From Streptomyces antimycoticus (GTDB lineage Bacteria > Actinomycetota > Actinomycetes > Streptomycetales > Streptomycetaceae), in assembly GCF_005405925.1 (NCBI RefSeq), contig NZ_BJHV01000001.1, positions 7,440,001-7,504,000 of the forward strand: a stretch of DNA of 64,000 nt, written 5' to 3'. Below the pieces are notes generated by a model. That model saw only the letters and a list, made by a program, of their open reading frames with translations, was not told the origin of the DNA and did no database searches. The first letter of the stretch is position 1, and each line of letters begins with the position of its first letter. The position numbers were made by a program, and so were the translations under genes. Below are positions 27,554 through 36,275 of the stretch, piece after piece.

Positions 27554-27774
27554 GAACGGCGCGGGGGCCTGTGAACGGCGAGGGTGCCTGCGAACGCTAC
27601 GGGAGTCCGTGAACGCTGCGGGGGCCCATAAACGCCGCAGGTGTCCGTGAACGCTGCGGGGCCCATGAACGCCGCAGGTGTCCGTGAACGGCGAGGGCGC
27701 CCGTGAACGCTGGGGGCGCCCCTGAACACCACGGGTGCCCATAAACACCACGGGAGCCCGTGAACGGCGAAGGG
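27554..27774. repeat. Tandem array of twelve degenerate 19-bp repeats
   Basis: Units carry TGAACG (or TAAACG/TGAACA) followed by a G-rich half. The core AAC recurs at an exact 19-bp step through twelve units (GAAC or AAAC at 27554, 27573, 27592, 27611, 27630, 27649, 27667, 27686, 27705, 27724, 27743, 27762), with one 18-bp step. The period is not a multiple of three, so it is not coding. It lies between the converging Sel1-like gene and parC. Confidence 0.85.
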
Positions 27775-27800
27775 CGCGGCACCCTCGCGGTGCCGCGCCC
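27772..27800 (-). terminator. parC terminator
   Basis: A perfect 12-bp stem (GGGCGCGGCACC / GGTGCCGCGCCC) with a 5-nt loop lies 31 nt beyond the parC stop on the - strand and abuts the tandem array. Confidence 0.8.
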
Positions 27801-27830
27801 CTGCTGCGCGCTCGTCCTGGTCGTGCCGGG

Positions 27831-30284
27831 CTACACCGGCCCGGCCACCACCGCCACCGGCTTGGCGAGCGGCTCACCCGAGCCGTCCCGGCGCGGGTCG
27901 ATGTCCGGCAGCGCCGCCGGCGTTCCGTTCGCCCCCGCCGCGCGGGCCGGGGTCGCGCCCGCCCAGGCCAGGACCAGGATGTCCTCGCCCTTCAGGAACC
28001 GCTGGCAGCGCACCCCGCCTGTGGCCCGGCCCTTGCGCGGGTACTGGTCGAAGGGGGTGAGCTTGGCCGACTGCTGTACCGAGTCATCGAGCGTGCCGCT
28101 CGAGCCCGCGATCGTGAAGACCACCGCGTCGCTCGCCGGGTCCACGGCCGTGAACGAGATCACCTTGGCGCCGGAGGCGAGCTTGACGCCCGCCATACCG
28201 CCCGCGGCGCGGCCCTGCGGCCGCACCTGGCTCGCCGCGTAGCGCAGCAGCTGGGCGTCGTCGGTGATGAAGACCAGATCCTCCTCGCCGGTGCGCAGCT
28301 CCACCGCGCCCACGATCCGGTCGCCCTCCTTGAGGCCGATGACCTCCAACTCGTCCTTGTTGGCGGGGTAGTCGGGGACCACGCGCTTGACAACGCCCTG
28401 CTCCGTGCCGATCGCGAGCCCCGGTGAGGACTCGTCCAGGGTGGTGAGGCAGATCAGCTCCTCGCCCTCCTCCAGGGAGAGGAACTCGGCGATGGGCGCT
28501 CCGCCCGCCAGATTGGGCGGCCCGGCCGACTCCGGGAGCATCGGGAGGTCGATCACCGTGAGCCGCAGCAGCCGCCCGGTCGAGGTCACCGCCCCCACGG
28601 ATCCCCGGGCCGTCGCCGGGACCGCCGAGAGGATCACATCGTGCTTGGCGCGCTTGGCCTTCCCCTCGACCGGGAAGGGCTCGCCGTCGGCGGTACGGGC
28701 CAGGAGCCCGGTGGAGGACAGCAGCACCCGGCAGGGGTCGTCCGCGACCTCCAGCGGCACCGCGGTCACCGGTGCGTTCGACGACTCCAGCAGCACCGTG
28801 CGGCGCGGGGTGCCGAACTTCTTGGCCACCGCGACCAGTTCGCCGGAGACCAGCTTGCGCAGCTCGGCGTCGGAGTCGAGGATCCGGGTCAGCTCCTCGA
28901 TCTCGGTGTTGAGCCGGTCGCGCTCCGACTCCAGCTCCAGCCGGTCGAACTTGGTCAACCGGCGCAGCGGGGTGTCCAGGATGTACTGCGTCTGGACCTC
29001 GGAGAGGCCGAAGCGCTCGATGAGGGACCGCTTGGCCTCGGCCGCGTTGTCGCTCTGCCGGATGAGGCGGATGACCTCGTCGATGTCGAGGAGGGCCACC
29101 AGCAGACCCTCGACCAGGTGCAGCCGGTTGCGCCGCTTGGTGCGGCGGAACTCGCTGCGCCGCCGGACCACGTTGAAGCGGTGGTCGAGATAGACCTCCA
29201 GCAGCTCCTTGAGCCCCAGCGTGAGCGGCTGGCCGTCCACCAGCGCCACGTTGTTGATGCCGAAGGACTCCTCCATCGGCGTGAGCTTGTAGAGCTGCTC
29301 CAGCACGGCCTCGGGGTTGAAGCCGTTCTTGATCTCGATGACCAGCCGCAGTCCGTGCTCGCGGTCGGTGAGGTCCTTGACGTCCGCGATGCCCTGGAGC
29401 TTCTTCGCGCCGACCAGGTCCTTGATCTTGGAGATGACCTTCTCGGGCCCCACGGCGAAGGGCAGCTCGGTGACGACGAGGCCCTTACGGCGGGCCGTCA
29501 CGTCCTCCACGGCCACCGTGGCGCGGATCTTGAAGGTGCCGCGCCCGGTCTCGTACGCGTCCCGGACGCCGCTCATGCCCACGATCCGGCCGCCGGTGGG
29601 CAGGTCGGGGCCCGGCACATGGCGCATCAGCGTCTCGAGGTCCGCGCCCGGGTGCCGGATCAGATGGCGGGCGGCGGCGATGACCTCGCCCAGGTTGTGC
29701 GGCGGCATATTGGTCGCCATGCCGACCGCGATCCCGGACGTGCCGTTGACCAGCAGGTTCGGATAGGCGGCGGGGAGGGTGACCGGCTCCTGCTCACTGC
29801 CGTCGTAGTTCGGTGAGAAGTCGACCGTTTCCTCGTCGATCGACTCCGTCATCAGCGACGTCGCCGACGCCATCCGGCACTCGGTGTACCGCATCGCGGC
29901 GGGCGGGTCGTCGTTGCCCAGCGAGCCGAAGTTCCCGTGGCCGTCGACCATCGGCAGGCGCATGGAGAACGGCTGCGCCATGCGCACCAGCGCGTCGTAG
30001 ATCGACGCGTCGCCGTGCGGATGGAGCTTTCCCATCACCTCACCGACGACGCGGGCGCACTTGACGAAGCCGCGCTCGGGGCGCAGCCCCATCTCGTTCA
30101 TCTGGTAGAGGATGCGGCGGTGCACGGGCTTGAGCCCGTCACGGGCGTCGGGCAGCGCGCGCGAGTAGATGACCGAGTAGGCGTACTCGAGGTAGGAGCC
30201 CTGCATCTCGTCGACGACGTCGATGTCGAGGATGCGCTCCTCGAAGTCGTCCGGCGGCGGGGTCTTGGTGCGGCGGCGGACCAT
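27831..30284 (-). CDS. parC: DNA topoisomerase (ATP-hydrolysing) subunit A, ParC
   Basis: This is the DNA-cleaving subunit of topoisomerase IV, partner of ParE (817 aa). The catalytic tyrosine is Tyr133 in [10 protein letters not shown]. The quinolone-resistance region reads [16 protein letters not shown], with Ala93 where E. coli GyrA has Ser83. Coiled-coil and winged-helix parts follow, and the C-terminal beta-pinwheel repeats begin near residue 540. ATG 30284 has AAGGAG 11 nt upstream. It diverges from the M16 peptidase pair. Confidence 0.94.
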   Translation of the reverse strand: MVRRRTKTPPPDDFEERILDIDVVDEMQGSYLEYAYSVIYSRALPDARDGLKPVHRRILYQMNEMGLRPERGFVKCARVVGEVMGKLHPHGDASIYDALVRMAQPFSMRLPMVDGHGNFGSLGNDDPPAAMRYTECRMASATSLMTESIDEETVDFSPNYDGSEQEPVTLPAAYPNLLVNGTSGIAVGMATNMPPHNLGEVIAAARHLIRHPGADLETLMRHVPGPDLPTGGRIVGMSGVRDAYETGRGTFKIRATVAVEDVTARRKGLVVTELPFAVGPEKVISKIKDLVGAKKLQGIADVKDLTDREHGLRLVIEIKNGFNPEAVLEQLYKLTPMEESFGINNVALVDGQPLTLGLKELLEVYLDHRFNVVRRRSEFRRTKRRNRLHLVEGLLVALLDIDEVIRLIRQSDNAAEAKRSLIERFGLSEVQTQYILDTPLRRLTKFDRLELESERDRLNTEIEELTRILDSDAELRKLVSGELVAVAKKFGTPRRTVLLESSNAPVTAVPLEVADDPCRVLLSSTGLLARTADGEPFPVEGKAKRAKHDVILSAVPATARGSVGAVTSTGRLLRLTVIDLPMLPESAGPPNLAGGAPIAEFLSLEEGEELICLTTLDESSPGLAIGTEQGVVKRVVPDYPANKDELEVIGLKEGDRIVGAVELRTGEEDLVFITDDAQLLRYAASQVRPQGRAAGGMAGVKLASGAKVISFTAVDPASDAVVFTIAGSSGTLDDSVQQSAKLTPFDQYPRKGRATGGVRCQRFLKGEDILVLAWAGATPARAAGANGTPAALPDIDPRRDGSGEPLAKPVAVVAGPV

Positions 30285-30597
30285 CGCGCTTGCGGCTCCT
30301 TCAACTGCCGATACGGGATCTGACGCGGACCATTGTGGCCCGGGCCGCCGACAAGTGTGGAACGGGCCGGGGCGGCAAGGGCCGGAGCGGGCCCCGAAAC
30401 CGGGTGCGGCGGCCCCGTGTGACGGCCCTTTGAAGGGCGAGGTCCGGCGCCCGAGAGGCCGCCGAAACGGTTCGGGGCAGCTCGGGAGGACGGGAACGGA
30501 CCGGAACTTCGCCAGATGTCCGTCCCCTTGCATACAGTGACAGAAGCGCTGCGCATGCGGCTGGCACGCGCTCCATCACGCGATCGAAGGGACGTAC
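30285..30597. other. Divergent promoter region of parC and the M16 peptidases
   Basis: This 313-bp gap contains no gene. TTGCATACAGTGACAG near 30530-30545 contains a TACAGT that could be a -10 element for the rightward peptidase genes. Confidence 0.4.
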
Positions 30598-31959
30598 ATG
30601 CCCATGGGTCACACGGCCACGCAGCAGGCCGGCTCCGGCGGCCTGAAAGCGACCGAGCACCGCCTGGCCAATGGCCTGCGCGTGGTGCTCTCCGAGGACC
30701 ATCTGACCCCGGTCGCCGCGGTCTGTCTGTGGTACGACGTCGGATCGCGCCATGAGGTCAAGGGGCGCACCGGCCTGGCTCACCTCTTCGAGCACCTGAT
30801 GTTCCAGGGCTCGGCGCAGGTGACCGGCAACGGCCACTTCGAGCTGGTGCAGGGGGCCGGCGGCTCGCTCAACGGCACGACCAGCTTCGAGCGCACCAAT
30901 TACTTCGAGACCATGCCCGCCCATCAGGTCGAGCTCGCCCTGTGGCTGGAGGCCGACCGGATGGGGTCCCTCCTGACCGCGCTGGACGAGGAGAGCCTGG
31001 AGAACCAGCGCGACGTCGTCAAGAACGAGCGCCGCCAGCGGTACGACAACGTCCCGTACGGCACCGCCTTCGAGAAGCTCGTCTCCATGGCGTACCCCGA
31101 GGGCCACCCGTACCACCACACCCCGATCGGCTCCATGGCCGACCTGGACGCGGCCTCCCTGGAGGACGCGCGGGAGTTCTTCCGCACCTACTACGCGCCG
31201 AACAACGCCGTGCTGTCGATCGTCGGCGACATCGACCCCGAGCAGACGCTGGCCTGGATCGAGAAGTACTTCGGCTCCATCCCTTCCCACGACGGCAAGC
31301 GGCCGCCCCGCGACGGCACGCTCCCTGAGGTGATCGGCGGCCAGCTGCGGGAGGTCGTGGAGGAGGAGGTTCCGGCCCGCGCCCTGATGGCCGCCTACCG
31401 GCTGCCGCACGACGGCACCCGGGATGCCGACGCCGCCGATCTGGCGCTGACCGTCCTCGGCGGCGGGGAGTCCTCCCGGCTCCACAACCGCCTGGTGCGC
31501 CGCGACCGCACCGCCGTGGCCGCCGGATTCGGTCTGCTGCGGCTGTCCGGCGCCCCCTCGCTGGGCTGGCTGGACGTGAAGACCTCCGGCGGTGTCGAGG
31601 TGCCGGCCATCGAGACCGCCGTCGACGAGGAGCTGGCCCGCTTCGCCGAGGAGGGGCCGACCCCGCAGGAGATGGAGCGGGCGCAGGCGCAGATCGAGCG
31701 TGAGTGGCTGGACCGGCTGGCCACGGTCGGCGGCCGGGCCGACGAGCTCTGCCGGTACGCCGTGCTCTTCGGCGACCCGCAGCTGGCGCTGACCGCCGTG
31801 GAGCGGGTGCTCGACATCACCGCCGAGGAGGTGCGGGCCGTGGCCGCGGCGCGGCTGCGCCCCGACAACCGCGCCGTGCTGGTCTACGAGCCCGTCCAGG
31901 GCGCCGAGGACGCAGCCGACACCGCCGAGACCGACGCAGAAGGGGAGGCGGCCCAGTGA
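30598..31959 (+). CDS. M16 family zinc metallopeptidase, catalytic subunit
   Basis: The 453-residue protein has the inverted zinc motif HLFEHLMFQG (H-x2-E-H), with the downstream glutamate in the NERRQRYDN region, so it should be active. M16 enzymes cleave small proteins or peptides. ATG 30598 follows GAAGGGAC. The stop overlaps the next gene's GTG (GTGA). Paired M16 genes, one catalytic and one not, usually form a heterodimer. Confidence 0.92.
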   Translation: MPMGHTATQQAGSGGLKATEHRLANGLRVVLSEDHLTPVAAVCLWYDVGSRHEVKGRTGLAHLFEHLMFQGSAQVTGNGHFELVQGAGGSLNGTTSFERTNYFETMPAHQVELALWLEADRMGSLLTALDEESLENQRDVVKNERRQRYDNVPYGTAFEKLVSMAYPEGHPYHHTPIGSMADLDAASLEDAREFFRTYYAPNNAVLSIVGDIDPEQTLAWIEKYFGSIPSHDGKRPPRDGTLPEVIGGQLREVVEEEVPARALMAAYRLPHDGTRDADAADLALTVLGGGESSRLHNRLVRRDRTAVAAGFGLLRLSGAPSLGWLDVKTSGGVEVPAIETAVDEELARFAEEGPTPQEMERAQAQIEREWLDRLATVGGRADELCRYAVLFGDPQLALTAVERVLDITAEEVRAVAAARLRPDNRAVLVYEPVQGAEDAADTAETDAEGEAAQ

Positions 31960-33362
31960 GCGACGCCGTCACCGCGACCATGACCTTCCACCCGCAGCCC
32001 AAGGGCGGTGCGCCCAAGCCGTGGGCGTTCCCGGCCCCCCAGCGCAGTGAGCTGTCCAACGGCCTTACCGTGCTGCGCTGCCACCGCCCCGGCCAGCAGG
32101 TCGTCGCCGTCGAGATCAATCTGGAGGCGCCGCTGGACGCCGAGCCGACCGGGCTCGAAGGCGTCGCCACGATCATGGCGCGCGCCCTGTCGGAGGGCAC
32201 CGACAAGCACGACGCCGAGGAGTTCGCCGCCGAGCTCGAGCGCTGCGGCGCCACGCTGGACGCACATGCCGACCACCCCGGCCTCCGCGTCTCCCTGGAG
32301 GTCCCGGTCTCCCGGCTCCCCAAGGCGCTCGGTCTGCTGGCCGACGCCCTGCGCGCGCCCGCCTTCCCCGACGGCGAGGTCGAGCGGCTGGTGCGCAACC
32401 GGCTGGACGAGATCCCCCATGAGCTGGCCAACCCGGCCCGCCGGGCCTCGATGGCCCTCTCCGCGGCCCTCTTCCCGGCCGAGTCGCGGATGTCCCGGCC
32501 GCGCCAGGGCACCCAGGAGACCATCGAGGGCATCGACGCCGCGGCCGTGCGGGCCTTCTACGAGGCGCATGTCCGCCCCTCCACGGCCACCGCCGTCATC
32601 GTGGGCGACCTCACCGGGGTCGACCTCGACGGGGCGCTCGCCGACACCCTGGGCGCCTGGACGGGCGGGGCGGGCGCGCCGCGCCCGGTTCCCCCGATCG
32701 TCGCGGACGACCTCGGCCGTGTGGTGATCGTCGACCGGCCGGGCGCGGTGCAGACCCAGCTGCTCATCGGACGCGTCGGCGCCGACCGCCATGACCGGAT
32801 CTGGCCCGCGCAGGTGCTCGGCACGTACTGCCTCGGTGGCACCCTGACCTCCCGCCTCGACCGTGTGCTGCGCGAGGAGAAGGGCTACACCTACGGGGTG
32901 CGCGCCTTCGGCCAGGTGCTGCGCTCGGCGCCCCCGGCGCCCTCGGGTGGCTCCGCGGGCGCCGCGATGCTGGCGATCAGCGGCTCGGTGGCCACCGAGG
33001 TCACCGGACCCGCGCTGGAGGACCTCTGGAAGGTGCTGCGCACGCTGAAGGAGGAGGGGCTCACCGACGAGGAGCGCGATGTCGCGGTGCAGAACCTGGT
33101 GGGCGTCGCCCCGCTGAAGTACGAGACGGCGGCGTCCGTCGCGGGCACTCTCGCCGACCAGGTCGAGCAGCACCTTCCGGACGATTTCCAGGCGCAGTTG
33201 TACACCCGCCTCGCGGAGACCGGCACGGTGGAGGCGACCGCCGCGGTGGTGAGCGCCTTCCCGGCGGACCGGCTGGTCACGGTGCTGGTCGGGGATGCCT
33301 CGGCGATCGAGGAGCCGGTCAGGGCGCTGGGCATCGGTGAGGTGCGCGTCATCTCCGGCTGA
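31956..33362 (+). CDS. M16 family peptidase, non-catalytic subunit
   Basis: The 468-residue protein has the M16 fold but no H-x2-E-H: the corresponding segment reads GLEGVATIMARALSEG. It keeps the GYTYGVRAFGQ arginine/tyrosine substrate-binding motif. It is therefore expected to complement the upstream subunit, which supplies the zinc site. It overlaps that gene by 4 nt and is followed by a strong terminator. Confidence 0.92.
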   Translation: MSDAVTATMTFHPQPKGGAPKPWAFPAPQRSELSNGLTVLRCHRPGQQVVAVEINLEAPLDAEPTGLEGVATIMARALSEGTDKHDAEEFAAELERCGATLDAHADHPGLRVSLEVPVSRLPKALGLLADALRAPAFPDGEVERLVRNRLDEIPHELANPARRASMALSAALFPAESRMSRPRQGTQETIEGIDAAAVRAFYEAHVRPSTATAVIVGDLTGVDLDGALADTLGAWTGGAGAPRPVPPIVADDLGRVVIVDRPGAVQTQLLIGRVGADRHDRIWPAQVLGTYCLGGTLTSRLDRVLREEKGYTYGVRAFGQVLRSAPPAPSGGSAGAAMLAISGSVATEVTGPALEDLWKVLRTLKEEGLTDEERDVAVQNLVGVAPLKYETAASVAGTLADQVEQHLPDDFQAQLYTRLAETGTVEATAAVVSAFPADRLVTVLVGDASAIEEPVRALGIGEVRVISG

Positions 33363-33480
33363 GCCGCCCGGAGTTGGCCGATTGGCCGGATCCGGCCGAG
33401 GAGCCGACGCCCAGGCCGGCTCACTGACGATCGGGGTTCACCGACGATCCGGCAGACGGTCCGGTCAACGAGCTCACAAC

Positions 33481-33520
33481 GGAAGGACCCTGGCCCCCGT
33501 AAGGGTGCCGGGGTCCTTCC
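33481..33520 (+). terminator. Terminator after the M16 pair
   Basis: GGAAGGACCCTGGC pairs with GCCGGGGTCCTTCC (13 of 14) around a 12-nt loop, with TTC following. It separates the M16 operon from the riboswitch-controlled M23 gene. Confidence 0.8.
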
Positions 33521-33667
33521 TTCATGCCCGATTTGCGGGAGTGACAGCTTGTTTGGTTTGTGGGGAGAGCAACAAAAAACCGGAACCGTTTGGTGATCGA
33601 AAGCGGGCCCGTTTAGCGTCAGTCCGGCTGTTCGCCAGCAACCCGCCGCACCCGCGGCACGGACAGT

Positions 33668-33822
33668 CATCGCCGAGTCCCCGTACGGCGCGAGCCAGGG
33701 GAGCCGGGGACCCACACGTCCCCAGGGGTGAATCGGGCGCCTTCCCCGGCCGGGGAGGAGTCCGTAGGAGACCTTCCTGCTCCGAACCCGTCAGCTAACC
33801 CGGTAGGCGAGAAGGAAGGAAA
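33668..33822 (+). promoter_or_regulatory. ydaO-yuaA riboswitch (c-di-AMP)
   Basis: The leader contains conserved ydaO elements in order: a CGCCGAGTCC start, AGCCGGGGACC, CAGGGGTGAATCGGGC, CCGTAGGAGACCTTCCTGCTC, CGAACCCGTCAGCTAACCCGG and TAGGCGAGAAGGAAGG. In Streptomyces these riboswitches sit before cell-wall hydrolase genes and bind cyclic di-AMP to switch expression off. Its 3' end runs into the ribosome-binding site of the M23 gene. Boundaries are approximate. Confidence 0.88.
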
Positions 33823-33837
33823 GGAGTGCGCCTCAGT

Positions 33838-34632
33838 ATGGCGTCCACCCGCACTGCCACCGGGAAACACCGCCGCACCACCAAGGTCAACGTCCGCACA
33901 GGCGCGAACGTCGTGGGCATCACCACCGTCGCCTCGGGCGTGGTCGCCGGGATCACCGGACAGGCGTTCGCGGCCGACACGGCCCCCAGTCCCCAGCAGA
34001 CCGGTCTGACCCAGGCGATCGTGATCGGCGACGGGATCGCGGACCACATCGAGGACCAGGCGCAGGCCCAGGAGACCGCCGCCGAGCAGGCCGCCGCCAA
34101 GGCCAAGGCGGAGGCGATCGCCCGCCAGGAGGCCGCCAGAAAGGCGGAGGCCGCGGCGAAGAAGGCCAAGGCCGAGCGCGAGGCCAAGGAGCGCGCGGCG
34201 CGCGAGGCCGAGCGCAAGCGTCTCAACACCTTCGAGTCGCCGATCAGCGGCTCCTACGTCTCCACCGGCTACGAGGCGGCCAGCGGACTGTGGTCCTCCG
34301 GCAGCCACACCGGCATCGACTTCCACGCCTCCTCCGGCACCTCGGTGCACTCCGTGGGCATGGGCGAGATCGTCGAGGCGGGCTGGGGCGGCTCCTACGG
34401 CAACAATGTCGTCATCAAGATGAACGACGGCACCTACACCCAGTACGGCCACCTGTCGTCGATCAGTGTCTCGGTCGGCCAGAAGGTCACCCCCGGCCAG
34501 CAGATCGGCCTGTCGGGCGCCACCGGCAACGTCACCGGACCGCATCTGCACTTCGAGGCCCGCACCAGCCCGGACTACGGCTCGGACATCGACCCCCTGT
34601 CGTATCTGCGCTCACACGGCGTCAACGTCTGA
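33838..34632 (+). CDS. Secreted M23 family metallopeptidase with coiled coil
   Basis: The 264-residue protein has a signal sequence (VVGITTVASGVVAGITGQAFAAD, cleavage near residue 46). A charged Ala/Lys/Glu coiled coil (about residues 75-130) is followed by a C-terminal M23 domain with SGSHTGIDFHA, QYGHLSSISV and GPHLHFEA, which hold the zinc ligands. M23 enzymes cut peptidoglycan peptide bridges. ATG 33838 follows AAGGAG at 11 nt. GTG 33826 is an in-frame alternative. Control by the ydaO riboswitch links it to osmotic and germination-type cell-wall remodelling. Confidence 0.9.
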   Translation: MASTRTATGKHRRTTKVNVRTGANVVGITTVASGVVAGITGQAFAADTAPSPQQTGLTQAIVIGDGIADHIEDQAQAQETAAEQAAAKAKAEAIARQEAARKAEAAAKKAKAEREAKERAAREAERKRLNTFESPISGSYVSTGYEAASGLWSSGSHTGIDFHASSGTSVHSVGMGEIVEAGWGGSYGNNVVIKMNDGTYTQYGHLSSISVSVGQKVTPGQQIGLSGATGNVTGPHLHFEARTSPDYGSDIDPLSYLRSHGVNV

Positions 34633-34674
34633 CCCCGCGGGACTCCGCTCACGTCTGACCCCGCGAGACTCCGA

Positions 34675-34703
34675 GAAGGCCCCGTCCACCGGACGGGGCC
34701 TTC
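34675..34703 (+). terminator. M23 gene terminator
   Basis: A perfect 13-bp stem (GAAGGCCCCGTCC / GGACGGGGCCTTC) with an ACC loop. Just before it, a 23-bp sequence starting ACGTCTGACCCCGCG is repeated at 34625 and 34651 with one mismatch, the first copy spanning the stop codon. Confidence 0.85.
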
Positions 34704-34841
34704 GGCGTGCCGCCGCCCGCTGACCAAAAAATATCCATGAAATGCACTCCGCCATCGGAAATGGCGTCCGATGGGAATAGAGTCGTTCAACGCGCGTTCC
34801 ATGGATGCGTTTCGCGGGCATTAAGGCGGAGGTTCGACAAT

Positions 34842-35609
34842 GTGGGACCGGAAGTGAGCGGGGATACGGCCGCGGTCCAGGGCGGTCACCGGATTTCGGC
34901 GCATGCGGTGTGCACGGCGATTCGCGACGACATCGTCTCCGGCACCTATCAGCCCGGCAGCCGGCTCACCGAGGAACTTCTCGCCCGGCGCTACGGCGTC
35001 TCGCGGGTGCCGGTCCGCGAGGCCCTGCGCACCCTGGAGTCCGAGGGCTTCGTGACGACCCGGCGGCATGCGGGGGCCTGCGTCGCCCAGCCCTCCGAGC
35101 GCGAGGCGGCCGATGTGCTGGACATCCGGGCGCTGCTGGAGCCGCTGGGCGCCGCGCGGGCCGCGCAGCGCCGCACCGAGGCCCATCTGAAGGTGCTGCG
35201 GGGGCTGGTCCGGCTCGGCCGGGAGCGGGCCCGGCACGGCCGGCTCGGCGAGCTGCGGCCGCTGGGCGACTGGTTCCACGAGACGCTCGCCCAGGCGTCC
35301 GGCAGCCCGAGCCTGGCCGCGATGCTCGTCCAGCTGCGCCGCAAGACCGCGTGGGTGTACGCGACCGTGCCCGCGCCGCAGCCCGCACCGCCCGGGGGTG
35401 CCCGGCGCCCCGACCCGGCCGCGCGGGCCGTGGAGTCCTGGGCGGAGCACGGCGCGCTGGTGGACGCGGTGGCGCGCGGCGACGCCGACCGGGCGCGGGC
35501 GCTCGCCGCCGCGCACACCGAGCGCGCGCTGGCGGAATACCGGCTGCGCCGCCCCATCCCCGTGAGCGCTTCGAAACATTCCGTAAACACGGCGAGCGGC
35601 CGGAATTAA
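34842..35609 (+). CDS. GntR-family transcriptional regulator (FCD domain)
   Basis: The 255-residue protein has a winged-helix domain (HAVCTAIRDDIVSGTYQPGSRLTEELLARRYGVSRVPVREALRTLESEGFV) and a C-terminal FCD-type all-helical domain with DIRALLEPLGA, LGDWFHETLAQASG and a final AHTERAL. GTG 34842 is chosen because GGAGG at 34828-34832 lies 9 nt upstream, and GTG 34854 is an alternative. It converges with ptsH. The ligand and targets are unknown. Its upstream region is notably A+T-rich. Confidence 0.88.
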   Translation: MGPEVSGDTAAVQGGHRISAHAVCTAIRDDIVSGTYQPGSRLTEELLARRYGVSRVPVREALRTLESEGFVTTRRHAGACVAQPSEREAADVLDIRALLEPLGAARAAQRRTEAHLKVLRGLVRLGRERARHGRLGELRPLGDWFHETLAQASGSPSLAAMLVQLRRKTAWVYATVPAPQPAPPGGARRPDPAARAVESWAEHGALVDAVARGDADRARALAAAHTERALAEYRLRRPIPVSASKHSVNTASGRN

Positions 35610-35702
35610 CAGCGATCCCGTATACAACTCTCGGGAATTCTCCGCGTGGTTTCGCGGCGCCCGGTTTTCGGTCCGCCGAGTCCGGGTGGAAACGGAAAAA
35701 CA

Positions 35703-35741
35703 GCGGGGCCGCGGTGGCCGTAATGGTCACCGCGGCCCCGC
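35703..35741. terminator. Bidirectional terminator between the GntR gene and ptsH
   Basis: A perfect 14-bp stem, GCGGGGCCGCGGTG with its complement, has an 11-nt loop and sits between convergent genes. Confidence 0.8.
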
Positions 35742-35803
35742 CGTGCCGAACCCTTGAATCACACGGGAATCACACAGGACTCACATGTGAATCGGACGGT
35801 GGA

Positions 35804-36085
35804 TCAGACGGTCTCGGGAAGCTCCTCGAGGCCCTCCGCCACCAGCTTCGCCAGCCGGTCGAGCGCGACCTCGGCATCGTCCGCGTCGGAAGCGAGGACG
35901 ACCTCCTCGCCGCCCTGGGCACCCAGGCCCAGCACGGCCAGCATGGAGGCGGCGTTGACCGGGGTGCCGTCGCCCTTGGCGATCGTGATGGGGACGCCGG
36001 CGGCGGTGGCCGCCCGGACGAAGATCGACGCAGGGCGGGCGTGCAGGCCCTCGGCCCAGCCGATGGTGACGCGGCGCTCAGCCAT
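35804..36085 (-). CDS. ptsH: Phosphocarrier protein HPr
   Basis: HPr carries phosphate from enzyme I to the sugar-specific EIIA proteins of the phosphotransferase system. The 93-residue sequence has the phospho-acceptor His15 in EGLHARPAS and the NAASMLAVLGLGAQGGEEV segment with the regulatory serine region (Ser47). Length and motifs are standard. It is a lone gene that diverges from patA. No enzyme I or EII gene is in the window. Confidence 0.95.
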   Translation of the reverse strand: MAERRVTIGWAEGLHARPASIFVRAATAAGVPITIAKGDGTPVNAASMLAVLGLGAQGGEEVVLASDADDAEVALDRLAKLVAEGLEELPETV

Positions 36086-36275
36086 GGTGTTGCCCTTCAG
36101 GTGTGACGGGTGCTGTTGTCTAGACCAAAATCATACGGTGTCCGGATTCACCCGGTCGATGTCCGAGTGAGCCCGAGCATGCCCGGACTGGCCCGATACG
36201 GACCTTCCCCCGACACTCGGCCCCGACGCAAGGGTGTCCACCATCCGGACCGGGCGGGCCCGTACCCTGGGCCCC

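Noticed and set aside
27425..27877. Open frame of 150 codons on the - strand across the 19-bp repeat array
   Set aside because: Its protein repeats come from the tandem array, whose 19-bp step shifts frame each unit. It overlaps the parC terminator, and there is no ribosome-binding site or family feature.
31956..33362. Decayed peptidase pseudogene
   Set aside because: Absence of H-x2-E-H is normal for the second member of an M16 pair. The frame is intact and the substrate-binding motif is kept.
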